Positions 53,150 through 63,936 of a DNA stretch of 64,000 nucleotides are shown piece by piece. Source of the stretch: Sthenelais limicola. Lineage: Eukaryota; Annelida; Polychaeta; Phyllodocida; Sigalionidae. The stretch spans positions 16,888,906-16,952,905 of the forward strand of contig OW804096.1 of assembly GCA_942159475.1 (NCBI GenBank). Direction: 5' to 3'. A program made the position numbers and the translations under genes. The notes under the pieces were generated by a model. That model did not search any database. It saw only the letters and a program-made list of their open reading frames with translations, and was not told where the DNA came from. Positions within the stretch are counted from its first letter, which is position 1. Each line of letters opens with the position of its first letter.

Positions 53150-53271
53150 ATGTACACACATCATCCTGGTCATGGCACCAATGTAATGAGCTTTAAAACA
53201 GAGGCACAAGCCTCTAATATCCATATAACATGGTACTTTCAAGTCTTGTACTTATAGATAGAAGCTGATGA

Positions 53272-53404
53272 GAATGTGGTACAAGGGACACTATTGCACT
53301 GTCCAAGATGTTTGTTTTTTCATGGCCCACAAGCCGATAGGCGAGTGGGTTACAAAAAAACAAAACATCGAGGACAGTGCAATAGTGTCCCGAGTACCAC
53401 ATTC
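53272..53404. mobile_element. K hairpin element 2
   Basis: A 133-bp foldback. GAATGTGGTAC pairs with GTACCACATTC, and GGGACACTATTGCACTGTCC with GGACAGTGCAATAGTGTCCC. Arms are about 59 bp and the loop is 14 nt (AAGCCGATAGGCGA, containing GCC/GGC). Arms bear no resemblance to K1 or K3. Both strands give short ORFs by symmetry. Confidence 0.88.
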
Positions 53405-53464
53405 AAATTTAGGTTCTATATATTTACTCCCGCGTTGCTATGCTTACTTCATATGGCTCTCCCA

Positions 53465-53610
53465 CCCTTGATATAACCATATTAAATGTGTTGATAAGGG
53501 CATAAAGTAACCAATTTCACTCACTCACTCCCTCTCAGCTCTCCCGCCCTTGATATAACCATATCAAATGTGTTGATAAGGGCATACAGCAACTAACCTC
53601 ACTCACTCAC
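53465..53610 (+). repeat. F units, tandem pair
   Basis: Two consecutive units, each CCCTTGATATAACCATAT, GTGTTGATAAGGGCATA, AGCAACTAACCTCACTCACT-like. A CCCTCTCAGCTCTCCC spacer lies between. The (ACTC)n tracts end each unit. Confidence 0.7.
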
Positions 53611-53779
53611 TTCTTGTGTTAAAGAGTCTCAGGCTAGAGGTTATTTAGACTTTAATAGGGCCCAGGTAGGCAGACAGGAGACATCTCATTGAGATTGATT
53701 AACCAGGTGAAAAACCCTCATCAAAGCAATTTACTTTGCAGTCATTGGATCCGAACATCAAAGCCTTGTTTCTTCAACT

Positions 53780-54055
53780 TGTTACAGATTTCAGCCAAGT
53801 CCTGGGGGAAGAGCTGTGTGGGATCCACATGGGCTTGTTGCAGGTTACAGCCAAGCCCTAGTGGTAGAGTTATGTGGGACCCACATGGGCTTGTTGCAGG
53901 TTACAGCCAAGCCCTAGAGTGGAAGAGCTGTGTGGGATCCACATGTGCTTGTTGCAGGTTACAGCCAAGCCCTAGTGGAAGTGCTGTGTAGGACCCACAT
54001 GTGCTTGTTGCAGGTTACAGCCAAGCCCTAGTGGAAGAGCTGTGTGGGACCCATA
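53780..54055 (+). repeat. 55-bp tandem repeat, about five units
   Basis: GCTTGTTGCAGGTTACAGCC and AAGCCCTAGTGGAAGAGCTG recur at intervals of 55-59 bp; the first unit is diverged. It accounts for the Cys/Gly/Ser-rich 100-codon ORF at 53689-53991. Confidence 0.85.
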
Positions 54056-54074
54056 TAGGCTTATACTCATATTT

Positions 54075-54434
54075 GTGCTGTGTTATAGGAAAATCAGTCA
54101 CAAGTTGCATTTAAAGTCGATTTTGAAATATTGCATGTTTTATCTAAAAAGATGAGATGAAGCAGATGCTAATGATTAGGAACATTAGGACAGCTTATAA
54201 ATATTTCTATATTTTAAGGTTGATATGTTGTCTTTAACCCAAACAAATTTGTGCAGCATTTCTGGGTGGAGAATCACAAGTAAAGTCACTAAATATACTT
54301 TGTGGGATGATCCTAGAAATGCATGGAAATATCAAATACAGTCTTGAGATCTGGTACATGTATTCATTTTATACTTAAAGTAGTAGGTAAGCAAAAATGC
54401 AAACATTCAAACGAAGAGATCAATTTTGCGATCA
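54075..54434 (+). mobile_element. A element, copy 23, diverged
   Basis: GTGCTGTGTTATAGGAAAAT start after ATTT. Body with ATTTCTGGGTGGAGAATCAC and GATGATCCTAGAAATGCATG, decaying at ATCAATTTTGCGATCACATG. Confidence 0.65.
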
Positions 54435-54653
54435 CATGTGATAAACAAAACAGACTTATGGCCCAAACTGACATTGAAACACTAGCGACCTGATGGTACC
54501 AATGCACCACTGCAAGGAGGGCATGAACATATTCAGTGATATGGTTCTTGTGGCAACTAGCTGCATGCAATACATGCATCACCTAGTGAACCAGGCAGGG
54601 CCACCTTAAGTTGCATCCATTGTTTTATTAGCTGAATGTGTGTCCTTATTATA

Positions 54654-54978
54654 CAATAGGGGAGTTGCATGTGCCACTGCGCATGTCTGTTACAGTGCAT
54701 GCTGGGATGGATTCTGTTCACAAATACAAATATTTTCAAACTTGCAAGAATGTTTTCAACAATATCAAATAAATGATCTATGAAAACCAAATGCATGATG
54801 GGAAAGATGGAGAATTGTGTCATGAAAACATTTATAACACGTGGATATTGACATTAGAACATTGATAAATATCTTATGCTGAACATGACATGATTTCTAT
54901 AGATTTTACACTCTACCATTAGTCCCATAATTCCATGCGAATCAAGTTTCAAGATGGCGGCCATGCAAATCCCCTATT
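54654..54978 (+). mobile_element. D element, copy 10, full length
   Basis: CAATAGGGGAGTTGCATGTG and GCAAATCCCCTATT ends. CACTGCGCATGTCTG near the left. AAGATGGCGGC at 54951-54961 is an exact YY1-type core. The best D copy together with 41642-41985. Confidence 0.85.
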
Positions 54979-54984
54979 CATGCA

Positions 54985-55635
54985 GCATGCATGATTTATT
55001 GTCCCTCCTGAACCCATCGGTGAATCTTTTGTATTATTTGCAGAATCACAGTTTGACAAAATGTTTAATTGATATACCTTGTAGTGCTCTTACTGAGAAT
55101 AACAGATTTTGTTGTGATGCCTTAGTGAGTTTCTGTTAGTGGAATAATATGTATTTTTTTTTCTTTATTATTATCTATAATATTAATTGTGAAAGAGAAA
55201 AGTGTAATTCTCCTCATCTCCTCTGAAACTACTGGAGGGATTGCTGCGGATTTCATTCATGAGCGATTTCCCAGAAAATAAGGGTTTAATAAGGGTTTGA
55301 AATATAATTTACACCCGTTTCTTTTACGCCCACCTTTTTACGTCCGACTTTCCATACAAATGGAGTAATCACCATTATTACACCCCTGTGCTGTAGTTGC
55401 CTATACCTTTAGCATTGTATGCCACAATTGGTCAAGGTGGTGCATAACATGTAAATTATGCCACCCTTGGCGCATACAAACAAGTAGGTCCGGCAGCCAA
55501 GTCTGATCACTGGAAGCCAAATTGTGTATTAATGCGCCCTAATTTCTCTTGAAATAATAAATATTAAGCTTCAAAATGAAAAGTTTATTATTTCGGTTTA
55601 TTCATTCATTTTATTTATTTTTGGGGTGTAATGAA
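54985..55635. other. Intergenic DNA
   Basis: A 61-codon ORF (54954-55139) begins inside the D terminus and is not convincing. No other feature. Confidence 0.4.
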
Positions 55636-55639
55636 TATA

Positions 55640-55784
55640 GAATGTACCACGGGTTCAGTCTGTCAAAGGGTTATGCATCTCGGTTGTGGAGGGAGACCTT
55701 GGGGCTACGCTGCGCTCCGCCCCTTGGTCTCCCGCCAGAACCTTGATGCATAACCATTTGACAGACTGAACCCTAGGTACATTC
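55640..55784. mobile_element. K hairpin element 3
   Basis: A 145-bp foldback. GAATGTACC pairs with GGTACATTC, GGTTCAGTCTGTCAAA with TTTGACAGACTGAACC, GGTTATGCATC with GATGCATAACC, and GGGAGACC with GGTCTCCC. Arms are about 65 bp, the loop 15 nt (CTACGCTGCGCTCCG). Left flank AATGAATATA as in K1. Confidence 0.88.
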
Positions 55785-55873
55785 CATATATTGACTCAAA
55801 GAGACACTGGTCATAAGAAAGACTTGTTTTCTTTTGTGGATTTCTTGAAGATAGTGGAACGTCCCTGGCATAT

Positions 55874-56277
55874 GTGATGCGTTTCAGGAAAATGAGTCAT
55901 AAGTCGCAAAAAATAGATTTTGAGATTCCATTATATTTGAAAAGATGAGATCAAGCCGATTCCAATGATAGTAAAGTCAAATTAAATAATAAGTATTTCT
56001 AGATTTGAAATTTGATATTTTCGTTTTTGAAAAAACAAATTTCCAATATTTCTGGGGGTCACTAAACAGTGAAGTAACTAAATGTAGTCCATATGAGGAC
56101 CTTTAAAACCAAAGGATATATTACATAGATTGTCCTGAATTTGATACATCGATTGACATAACTATAAGTGACAAACTCTCCAAAAATCAGAAAATACCAA
56201 TATGTGATCTTGTGAAAAACACACTTTGAAAAATATCAATTGTGCGACTTATGACTCATTTTCCTGAAACACATCAC
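55874..56277 (+). mobile_element. A element, copy 24, TSD ATAT
   Basis: Full-length: GTGATGCGTTTCAGG and TTCCTGAAACACATCAC, with ATAT at 55870-55873 and 56278-56281. The rightmost A copy of the window. Confidence 0.85.
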
Positions 56278-56307
56278 ATATGTCTAATATGTATAATGTG
56301 TTCTGTT

Positions 56308-56334
56308 GTAATAGCTGAGAATGCAGCTTTAAAC
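56308..56334 (-). repeat. C element terminus, solo
   Basis: GTAATAGCTGAGAATGCAGC then TTTAAA is the inverted C left terminus with its inner flank. No body is attached. Confidence 0.55.
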
Positions 56335-56382
56335 AGAAGAGACCCATGCAACGTGACACAGAAAAAACAATCAATATAATCA

Positions 56383-57105
56383 CCCTATGGGCATTTGAGT
56401 GCAATCATTGCACTCACTATTGCGTTCACATAGCGCAATGATTGTGCAATGTGACCGCAATGGGTGTAACCACTTATTGCGCTATGTGACCGCAATAGCC
56501 ATTGCGCAATGAAAACGCAATGTGACTGCAATAGAATGGGCTTTTTTTGCACTCAGAAATCTATTTTTAGCACAGCGGGAGGGTCGTGGGCCAGGATTCA
56601 GGGGGGGACGGGGACGGTGAATTTCGCATGGGGGGCGGCAGGGTGAAAACGGAAAATATTAGCCTTAATTATGGTTTGTTTATATCCAATATTATATTGC
56701 AATTACTGTACTGTACTGTACCATGCTGTATGAAAAAGAGAGGAGTTATTATCGGCGTAATTTAAGCAAGAGAAGACAAGACAATGGTTACATTATATAC
56801 AGTTTACTCATTTATTTGCATATCAGATCAATGTAAAAGAGAGGTTATTCCCTCTGCAGGTAATATTGCTTGATATCAGCACCAGCTATGTACATTAAAG
56901 GTGTAACAAAAGGAGACCCGCATCTGAAAGTGGGTTCCAGGTCTTTCAGTGGGTTAACACGCAGTGATATAACACTTCCATTTGTTCCCTGTTAGTCTGT
57001 TAAACCAATACACAAATATGAAATACAAAATACAACCAGATTTTCAAAATTCTTATTTTCACACAAAAACGATATTTTAAATATAGAAGAGGTGTAGTCA
57101 GTTAT
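56383..57105 (+). mobile_element. H element, copy 3
   Basis: Starts CCCTATGGGCATTTGAGTGC, then a cluster of CGCAAT/ATTGCG words (56400-56530). Then GGGGGGGACGGGGACGG, TACTGTACTGTACTGTACCA and a longer body, aligning in inverted orientation with 28315-28909 to about 57105. Unlike copies 1 and 2 it is not next to a B fragment. No ORF. The far terminus is undefined. Confidence 0.65.
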
Positions 57106-59148
57106 CTCGAATGACATCGCCTATACATTAACACTGGAAGATCTGATTTTTTTTCTATTTCATTTATAAACCTTGCTTTTTCAAATGGGAGTCATATAAA
57201 CACCATAACTTTGGTAAAAGAAAAACCCTTAACAAAACCCTTAACCTTGTCTATCATACCAATATTGAACATAAATAAAGCCTGAAATTTAAAATATTCC
57301 AGTCGTTGCTACAAGGAACCTACTGTGTCATAGGCAGAATGATAATTCTCCATTGAGAATATTAAACAGCCAAACATATTTTAAAAACGCTTAGTTGTCC
57401 TGACAGACAAATACTAGCTAAAAATCAAAATTCTTGTCCCAATAGTTTGTATGGGTAAATCGATGACATTCAATAAATACAGGAAGTTTTCATTAAATTT
57501 TGAGTCCATATGAACAGGAATATGCTCATATTATATAATATCATTTTAGAATATTTGTGTAACGTTAAGTCATCTATTAGTTTCAAAATAATGAAATACT
57601 CCAAGACAAAACATTAATATTATATTGTATTTAGTATGTATGGACGAAAGATGCACATTTTGATAAAAAAATAAAAGTTACATGCCTCGTTTACCAGCCA
57701 ACATCCATTCTCTAGCTTTGACTTTTCATTTAATTTTGCTAGACGAATTTGTGAATAATATATCTCATTCTAGCACTAAATCATTAGATTAATCGGGTTT
57801 AATGAGCCCGAAATAAGGCTAAATAATAGGGAAAATATGGGTGTTTAGATCATAGGTGTAGGAATCGAAATATTGCTCCCAGCCTTCCCAAACTTCACTT
57901 GCATTAAGCTGATATTCCCTGCTATATGTACACCAACGATTGTAGAGATTCCCTAAAAAATGGCCTCCTGAATACAAATGCTGCCTGTTTGGGAGAATTA
58001 CTCATATTCAAAAATCAATGTGTAGTTAGAATTTAAATTTACATTTATGTGAATTCCTAAAGATATATTCTTTCTAATCATGCAATACGAGATTATCTAA
58101 TATTTATTAATTTGACACAATTCTGCGGAGCAGGACAAGGTTACAACTTTGTTTCTATTAGAAGCTCTTCTACTAGAGTATCTTTACATTTTTATAAAAT
58201 ATCTTCACATTATTACATTTTGTAGCGACTCAATTATAAAACTGGCAGCTAAAAAGACAGGTACCCTCCAGTATTTAAGTATATAATGATTTAAACAAAT
58301 CCTCCTCTTAAGTTAGGGAGAAAAAATACTACTACTTCTATGTGTAGTCTTACCTTTATCTATCAAGAATAGAACAGAAAACCAGATGTCAATCTCATCA
58401 ATGTTTTAGTGAATTGCCTTACTACAATAACTCTCCTATCATTTAAAAACTAATAAAGATAACATTAAATTCGGTGACTTCATTATTACGTACAAATCTA
58501 ATTACCAAAGATCCAATACTTGTTCTTGGAATATAGACATTTTCTAACAAAATGGTCACCGTTAGACCTTCTTCCTGAACAAATCCTAAATAATTACTAA
58601 TTTTGAAGCGAACTAAATATTGGAATTGTTCGAATATCTTTTAGTCTATATGATGGGAGGAGATTCCTAGATGAGGATAGTGTTATAATAATGCATGGTT
58701 CAGAGTTAATTTCTTGAATTGCCAGTCTATGGTACGATTTTCTTCTTTAAGATATATTTACTTCTATAATGTTTTTTGAACGTTGTAGTTGTCTGGGATC
58801 CATATCATACCCCATTTCTCCAGATAATTGTCATATGTTTGGTCCTCTTGATTTAAGTTTCACATATTTAGGTGTTGGTCATCATGGGTTGAGGCCTTGA
58901 TTAGGTGCATTCTGCACATGGATGAGACGACCACTGTACAGCTCCCTACATGATGTATTGGTGCTGTCTGATCCTGTGGAGGTATAGTTGGGATCCTGTA
59001 CCATTGGGCGGTGTTATTAAGTAGCAGGTCATTCTGATAAAATAGTTGTCATACTTCCTCATGATTTAAGGCTGATTGTCCAGTTTCTAAAATGTCCATG
59101 TCAAGTAGGTTCACATGAGTATATTCCTGTGTATATTGCCATCACCGA
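57106..59148. other. Repeat-poor DNA, possible 3' UTR or intron
   Basis: About 2 kb free of families A-M, unlike everything to the left. No ORF of note. It follows the stop codon of the predicted minus-strand gene, so it could hold that gene's 3' UTR. A possible AATAAA on the minus strand is at about 58104-58110 (TATTTATTAATT on plus). This is inference only. Confidence 0.35.
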
Positions 59149-59240
59149 TCAAACTCTGACCATTCCAAAATAAGTGTGCTTGACTGCCTGCAGCTCCTCC
59201 ATGATTAGTTGATTTGTTTCCAGCAGCTCGAGAACGCATC
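59149..59240 (-). CDS. Predicted terminal coding exon, unknown small protein
   Basis: Minus-strand exon preceded by a good acceptor (CCTGTCTTATTTATAG, intron ending at 59241). It reads GCVLELLETNQLIMEELQAV then KHTYFGMVRV before TGA at 59151-59149. The leucine/glutamate spacing suggests a short amphipathic or coiled-coil helix. Its phase (two bases completing GGA) fits exactly the single G left by the donor-bounded exon at 60619-60706. The frame is protein-like, not simple sequence. No family recognised. Confidence 0.45.
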
Positions 59241-59359
59241 CTATAAATAAGACAGGGCATGAATTAAACACCATTAACACAGGACAAAGTTATCACTTGA
59301 ATACTTGACATTATCTACCCTGTGCTTGTAATAAATCAGAAACCCGTTAGGAAACCTTG

Positions 59360-59379
59360 GGGTGGGGGGGGGGGGGGAC
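59360..59379 (+). repeat. G-rich tract
   Basis: GGTGGGGGGGGGGGGGACG, inside the predicted last intron. Purine-rich simple sequence continues at about 59450-59700. Confidence 0.75.
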
Positions 59380-60618
59380 GAAGAATATATTTATTTTACC
59401 TGGTTATCCAACATCCCCCAGTTGGGTTTTTCATCCACCCAAATGCGATGAGGAAGAAGTAATAAAGAAAGAGAGATGAGGGAATGATGAAAATCGAGTG
59501 AAAGACAGTGGATATATGAAAGAAGGGGGATTAAGGGAATGTTGCGAATATGGGGAGGGAAAAGGCCTGGATGTCTAAGACTAACATCTACAGAGGAGAG
59601 GGTGAGGGAGAAGGAGGGACAGGAAGAAGGGGAAGGGGAGAGAGGAGAGAGATAAAGTGAGGCACATGGAGACTGGACTGTGAGGGAGAGGTGGTGCGGG
59701 GTTGGGGTGGGGGATGGTGGGAGTCCTGTCCATTTTTAGCATTACATAATAGAAGAATGTGTGGTCTGCATTGCAGGCATAACTTATTACCTTTTCATAA
59801 ATTAAAAAAAAAACCCAAAAGACATGCATGTCTATTTGTAACTGTCTGTGCGAACCTTTATAATTGTAGCATAATTCAATATTAAACATGGTACAATGTT
59901 ATTGCATTGCATTACATAGTGTGTACTATCATGACTTTTAATGATCATTAAAAATGAAAATCTGAATTTAATGACTTTTAATGACCAGCGGGAACAATAC
60001 AGTAATCGCAATTGTCAATCTTGGGATGTAATTTAAATAAAGTTAATCAGATATTAACACAGGCTTGATTCTAAGTTACATATTGGTATGGTCAATTACA
60101 TTCATCCGGAACTTCAATGAAATCTTAACTTTCTGAGGGTGGCATTAGTAAAGAGTACCATCAGCACATGTATATTCAATCCTTACATTCTTTTGAATCT
60201 ATATGTCATATGTCATTAGACCTTCATGGTAATGATTGACCCCACTTGTGTCTCTCTTGTATGTCACTCTTTGTTTTCTGATTATCTATGTACCTACCTA
60301 CATGAACCCTTATATATATAGAATGATAACAATATTATGCTTTTCATTTATTGTAGGTCACACTCCCATCAGTGGCTATTCCTGCATACTTATAATAGAT
60401 AATAGATAATCTATCTATGAATCCTTCTCACTACTGGTTAATTAATCTTCCTTTCATCTGTAAATGTTCTACTGATATAATAAACGGCTGTGGACACTAG
60501 AATCATCCTGCCCCTTCAGGAAGTGTAACTCCCAGTGAAAATAAAATCTTAAAAAGAAAAAATATGGGCGACATTCATTATTTTGTACTTTAATATTAAT
60601 AGTCACCAATAAACATAC

Positions 60619-60706
60619 CTGTCAATTGATCTTCATGGGTAATGGCCCCTGGCAGTGAAACCATGGTTACCTTGGCGAGTCTCCAGCTAGTACTATGCAT
60701 TCGAAC
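60619..60706 (-). CDS. Predicted penultimate coding exon
   Basis: 88-bp minus-strand exon with both splice signals: acceptor CTATTTGCAG and donor G|GTATGT. It reads VRMHSTSWRLAKVTMVSLPG then AITHEDQLT plus one base. The first ATG is at 60700-60698; the upstream predicted exons have stops in every frame, so translation would start here. Joined to 59149-59240 it gives a 57-residue product. Two compatible signals and matched phase favour a real exon, but the length is modest and the peptide is not one I recognise. It could instead be the 3' part of a longer protein whose true upstream exon I have missed. Confidence 0.45.
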
Positions 60707-61135
60707 CTGCAAATAGTTAGAATTTTTAACTTTCTCCCATCACAGTAAAGCACCATGTCATCAGATGTCGGGTTCCACAAGAATAGATAACTCATTGTTT
60801 GCATCCTAACTTCATTATAACGTTGGGGTTGAGTCAAATTGAGCCCATCCTTTGGTTAATGTTACAAGCTAACTTATTTTAGTTTAAATTTTGAATATCC
60901 AACATGAGTAGCCCTATATAATTTTATGTTACTGAATTATGGAGCTGACATTTCTTATAAATTACATCTTCATTACCTTGTTTTGAGATCAAGATTTTGT
61001 GATACCAATAAATACATAAAATAATATATGATTATTGTTAATTACTGACAAGTTAATAGAAATGTTCCAATAATAAGAAGCTTACATAGAGGACAAAATT
61101 TACATCAATCACACTCCATATAATTATATGTTTAC

Positions 61136-61224
61136 CTTTTAATTCAATGGTTCTGTTATATAGCCAGTCTTCATGGGGGAAAGTATGTTACATGTGTTCT
61201 TTCGTCCAAGTCTTGCATGTTAGT
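61136..61224 (-). other. Predicted non-coding (5' UTR) exon
   Basis: Bounded on the minus strand by acceptor GTTTATGTTTCAG and donor AAAAG|GTAAAC. All three frames contain stops, so it would be untranslated leader or part of a non-coding RNA. In this model it precedes the exon at 60619-60706. Confidence 0.35.
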
Positions 61225-61229
61225 CTGAA

Positions 61230-62080
61230 ACATAAACGATATACATCAATCCTACATACAGAAATAATGGATAATATTATGACAATTTACCATATTGAAA
61301 ACTGTAATGTAACACATGTAATTTTAAGCCTCACAGCAATAAATAGTATCAATGTTAGGCTCCCACATTATGCATATTACTGCGGGCTAATAATGTATTT
61401 CTCCAGCTGGGCAAGAGAAAGGGCCGGTATCACAAACTGGAGGAGGACAGACCGACCTTTGTTAGGAAGGTAAAGGACTGGGCTATGAATAAAGAGTAAA
61501 TTTCAATGTAAAGACGAATCTTATTGACCTAGTTGTACGGTTTCGATCTTATTGTAATACTGTATGATGACTCTCTGTCTAATTTTGCTGATATTTGCTG
61601 ATATTCTCTGTTGTTGAGTATAACCCTGCCTTTGATTCTGCATAATGTTGGTAAACTGAATATATTGTTAGGATCACTTTCAAATGTCATGAGTGCGGGA
61701 CAGTCTGATTAGTCTCGGTCAAATTCTGGTATTGGAGTATTAATCTTGCTATACCCTTATACTGTCGAAATTTTTTAGGGTTCTTGTATTAGGTTGAATT
61801 ATATTTATCTCGTATTTTAAATGTGGCACCCTGAAACACATCCATGGTGGATATGGCGTTTTATTCAGTATTGATGTAACTGTAATTTTCTTGCCCTTAA
61901 CGAATGCAAAAAAGACAAAACCTTGGGCTTTGACTTGAGACTGAGGCTGAGGTTGAGGCTGATTTGAGAACAAATACTGGTTAGAACCCTGACATCATTG
62001 ATATTCTGAAATCATTTAAGGACAATTTTGATGAATAAGAATTTTTTAAAATATGACGAAATTTATTTACTGTAGGGGCC
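61230..62080. other. Repeat-poor DNA, likely intron
   Basis: No family copies. The 108-codon plus ORF at 61147-61473 overlaps the predicted minus exon and lacks recognisable features. The minus ORF at 61749-61973 begins with a QPQPQPQSQ tract from simple sequence. Confidence 0.4.
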
Positions 62081-62084
62081 CATT

Positions 62085-62445
62085 CGTAAGCCCAGGCTAT
62101 TAATTCTTCAAGGTCCCTTTTGCCCCAGCTTGTAATTGAGACAGGCTTCTATTCGAGATAGGCTTTTATTATTTTTGTGGTGCATTTTCAGTTTCAAGGG
62201 TGATAGACAATAAGACTATATATATATTATATACATGACCTGATAACAATTAACAAGAACCAACCATACTCATCCTACATTAAATGAACATTCAAAAGGG
62301 AAAGTGACCTACTTGACTTCATTTGTTATTAGACATAGAAAGACCAGACGGACCCAGCTTATATTTGAAAGAGGCTTTTATTGTCCATGCTCTGTATTTG
62401 AGATATGCTTTTAAACATGTCCCGGGCCACTACGGTATAAAAAAG
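62085..62445. repeat. Degenerate GGCTTTTATT-type repeat
   Basis: GACAGGCTTCTATTCGAGAT, AGGCTTTTATTATTTTTG and GAGGCTTTTATTGTCCATGC, GTATTTGAGATATGC repeat a loose motif. A similar GGCATTTATTCAAGGCC word occurs at about 5925. Probably an old dispersed repeat. The 93-codon ORF here (62323-62604) is unconvincing. Confidence 0.35.
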
Positions 62446-62604
62446 GGGGGAGATTCTAGATTTCAGTACTGTATACATGTACTGAAGACTTGCATCTCTG
62501 GGATTATTATTCATTACAGGGCCTTTGAATTCCTTGAAAAACTGTATCACAGGTCTAGAAAGTCTTCGAATTTTATCATGACAGACTATAACTTAGATAG
62601 GTAA

Positions 62605-63930
62605 TTGAGGTTTTCAAAAGGTTTAGAGCTTAATTCTGTAAACTATTTCATCTCAAATGCACCATTTAAAGAGTTGTGACAAAAAAAATCCTGGTTTGAA
62701 TGCAGTTCTGTTCCCTCTCTCAATGCCCCCTCCCCCTTCCACCCTCCCTTACACACACAGCTTGAAGCAATTAAGAGATATGCTGACATATATATGATAT
62801 TTTATTTCATACATATATATATATGATATTTAATTCGATAATATGGTATGGAAATCTCCCGCTATGAGAGAAATCTGATATAACTTTATAAACAAACTGC
62901 TAAAATATGACTGCAAATATTGCGATAACCACTGGGTGAAAATTAGAGCCTAGAGCTAAACTCAAAAAAGTGCAGATTTCTTTTTTCATTCTTAAATAGG
63001 GCCTACGGCTGTCATCTTTATCACTAATTGATGTATACACTATTGATAGTGTTTTCCCGAAATATAAATCATATAAAAGTATGAAAGTATTGGTTTATTT
63101 CATGTACAAATAGTCCAGAAAAGAAACAAATGTCTAAAATATTGATTTACCTCTGTCTCTGTCTAATCTCTTATCACAGGCTCTCCCCCACCCCCTCTGT
63201 CTCTGTGATTTCTCTGTCTCCCTCTCCCACACACATTTTTCATGATTGCACACCCAAAAATACAAACCCCCATACCGCACCCCCCACAACAAGAGGGGAG
63301 ACCCCCCTCTCACACTGGCGATACAGAAATCTCACAACCTACACACTAAAGTACTATAACTCATACTACTGAGGTACCGGCACTGGAAAAAGCTAGTGAC
63401 GCCCCTGACCTATTGTAAGATTAACCAATATGTATGCCTACTTGTACTAGTCTGTGATGGAAGGGATCATAAAATTATTCTAAAATCAATAGACTTTTTA
63501 AAGTCCAATTTTACTGGTGTTTGAACCCCATATGCTGTGCTGACTCGACCTAGGTCTAATATTAACTTAAGTAAAGAATTTGTATTAATGGTAATAATGC
63601 TGAGCGAGTTAACCCACTGCCAGGCTACACCGATGCGCGTCATTAATTACCAATATAATTTCCCTGTGTGAAGTCGGCACCTATCTCATTCTCTTCAGCT
63701 TACTGAGACGAACACAACAAGCTTTGAACAGAGTTTCTACGATAATTTTGAGCTGAGTTGTGTCCCTCATATTGGTGCATACTGTAAAAGGCAAACAGCA
63801 AATAAACCATGCATGACCATTGCCGGCCATTGAACTAAATAGCGCACCTATATTATCGCTCAGCCATGCATTCTTGCTAGGTTTCTAATAGGTTACTACA
63901 TCTATGTTATTAATAAATAAGAATAGGCTT
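62605..63930. other. Repeat-poor DNA, likely intron
   Basis: No families A-M. An (AT)n tract is at 62785-62825 and a C-rich tract (CTCTCCCCCACCCCC, GCACCCCCCAC) at 63180-63300. The 80-codon ORF there is compositional. Confidence 0.45.
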
Positions 63931-63936
63931 ACTTAC

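Noticed and set aside
53689..53991. 100-codon Cys-rich ORF resembling a small secreted protein
   Set aside because: The cysteines come from a 55-bp tandem repeat (TGTTGCAGGTTACAGCC). No signal peptide and no conserved frame across units.
61147..61473. 108-codon plus-strand ORF
   Set aside because: Overlaps a minus-strand segment with good splice sites. Composition is unremarkable and no homology is recognised, so I kept the minus model at modest confidence instead.
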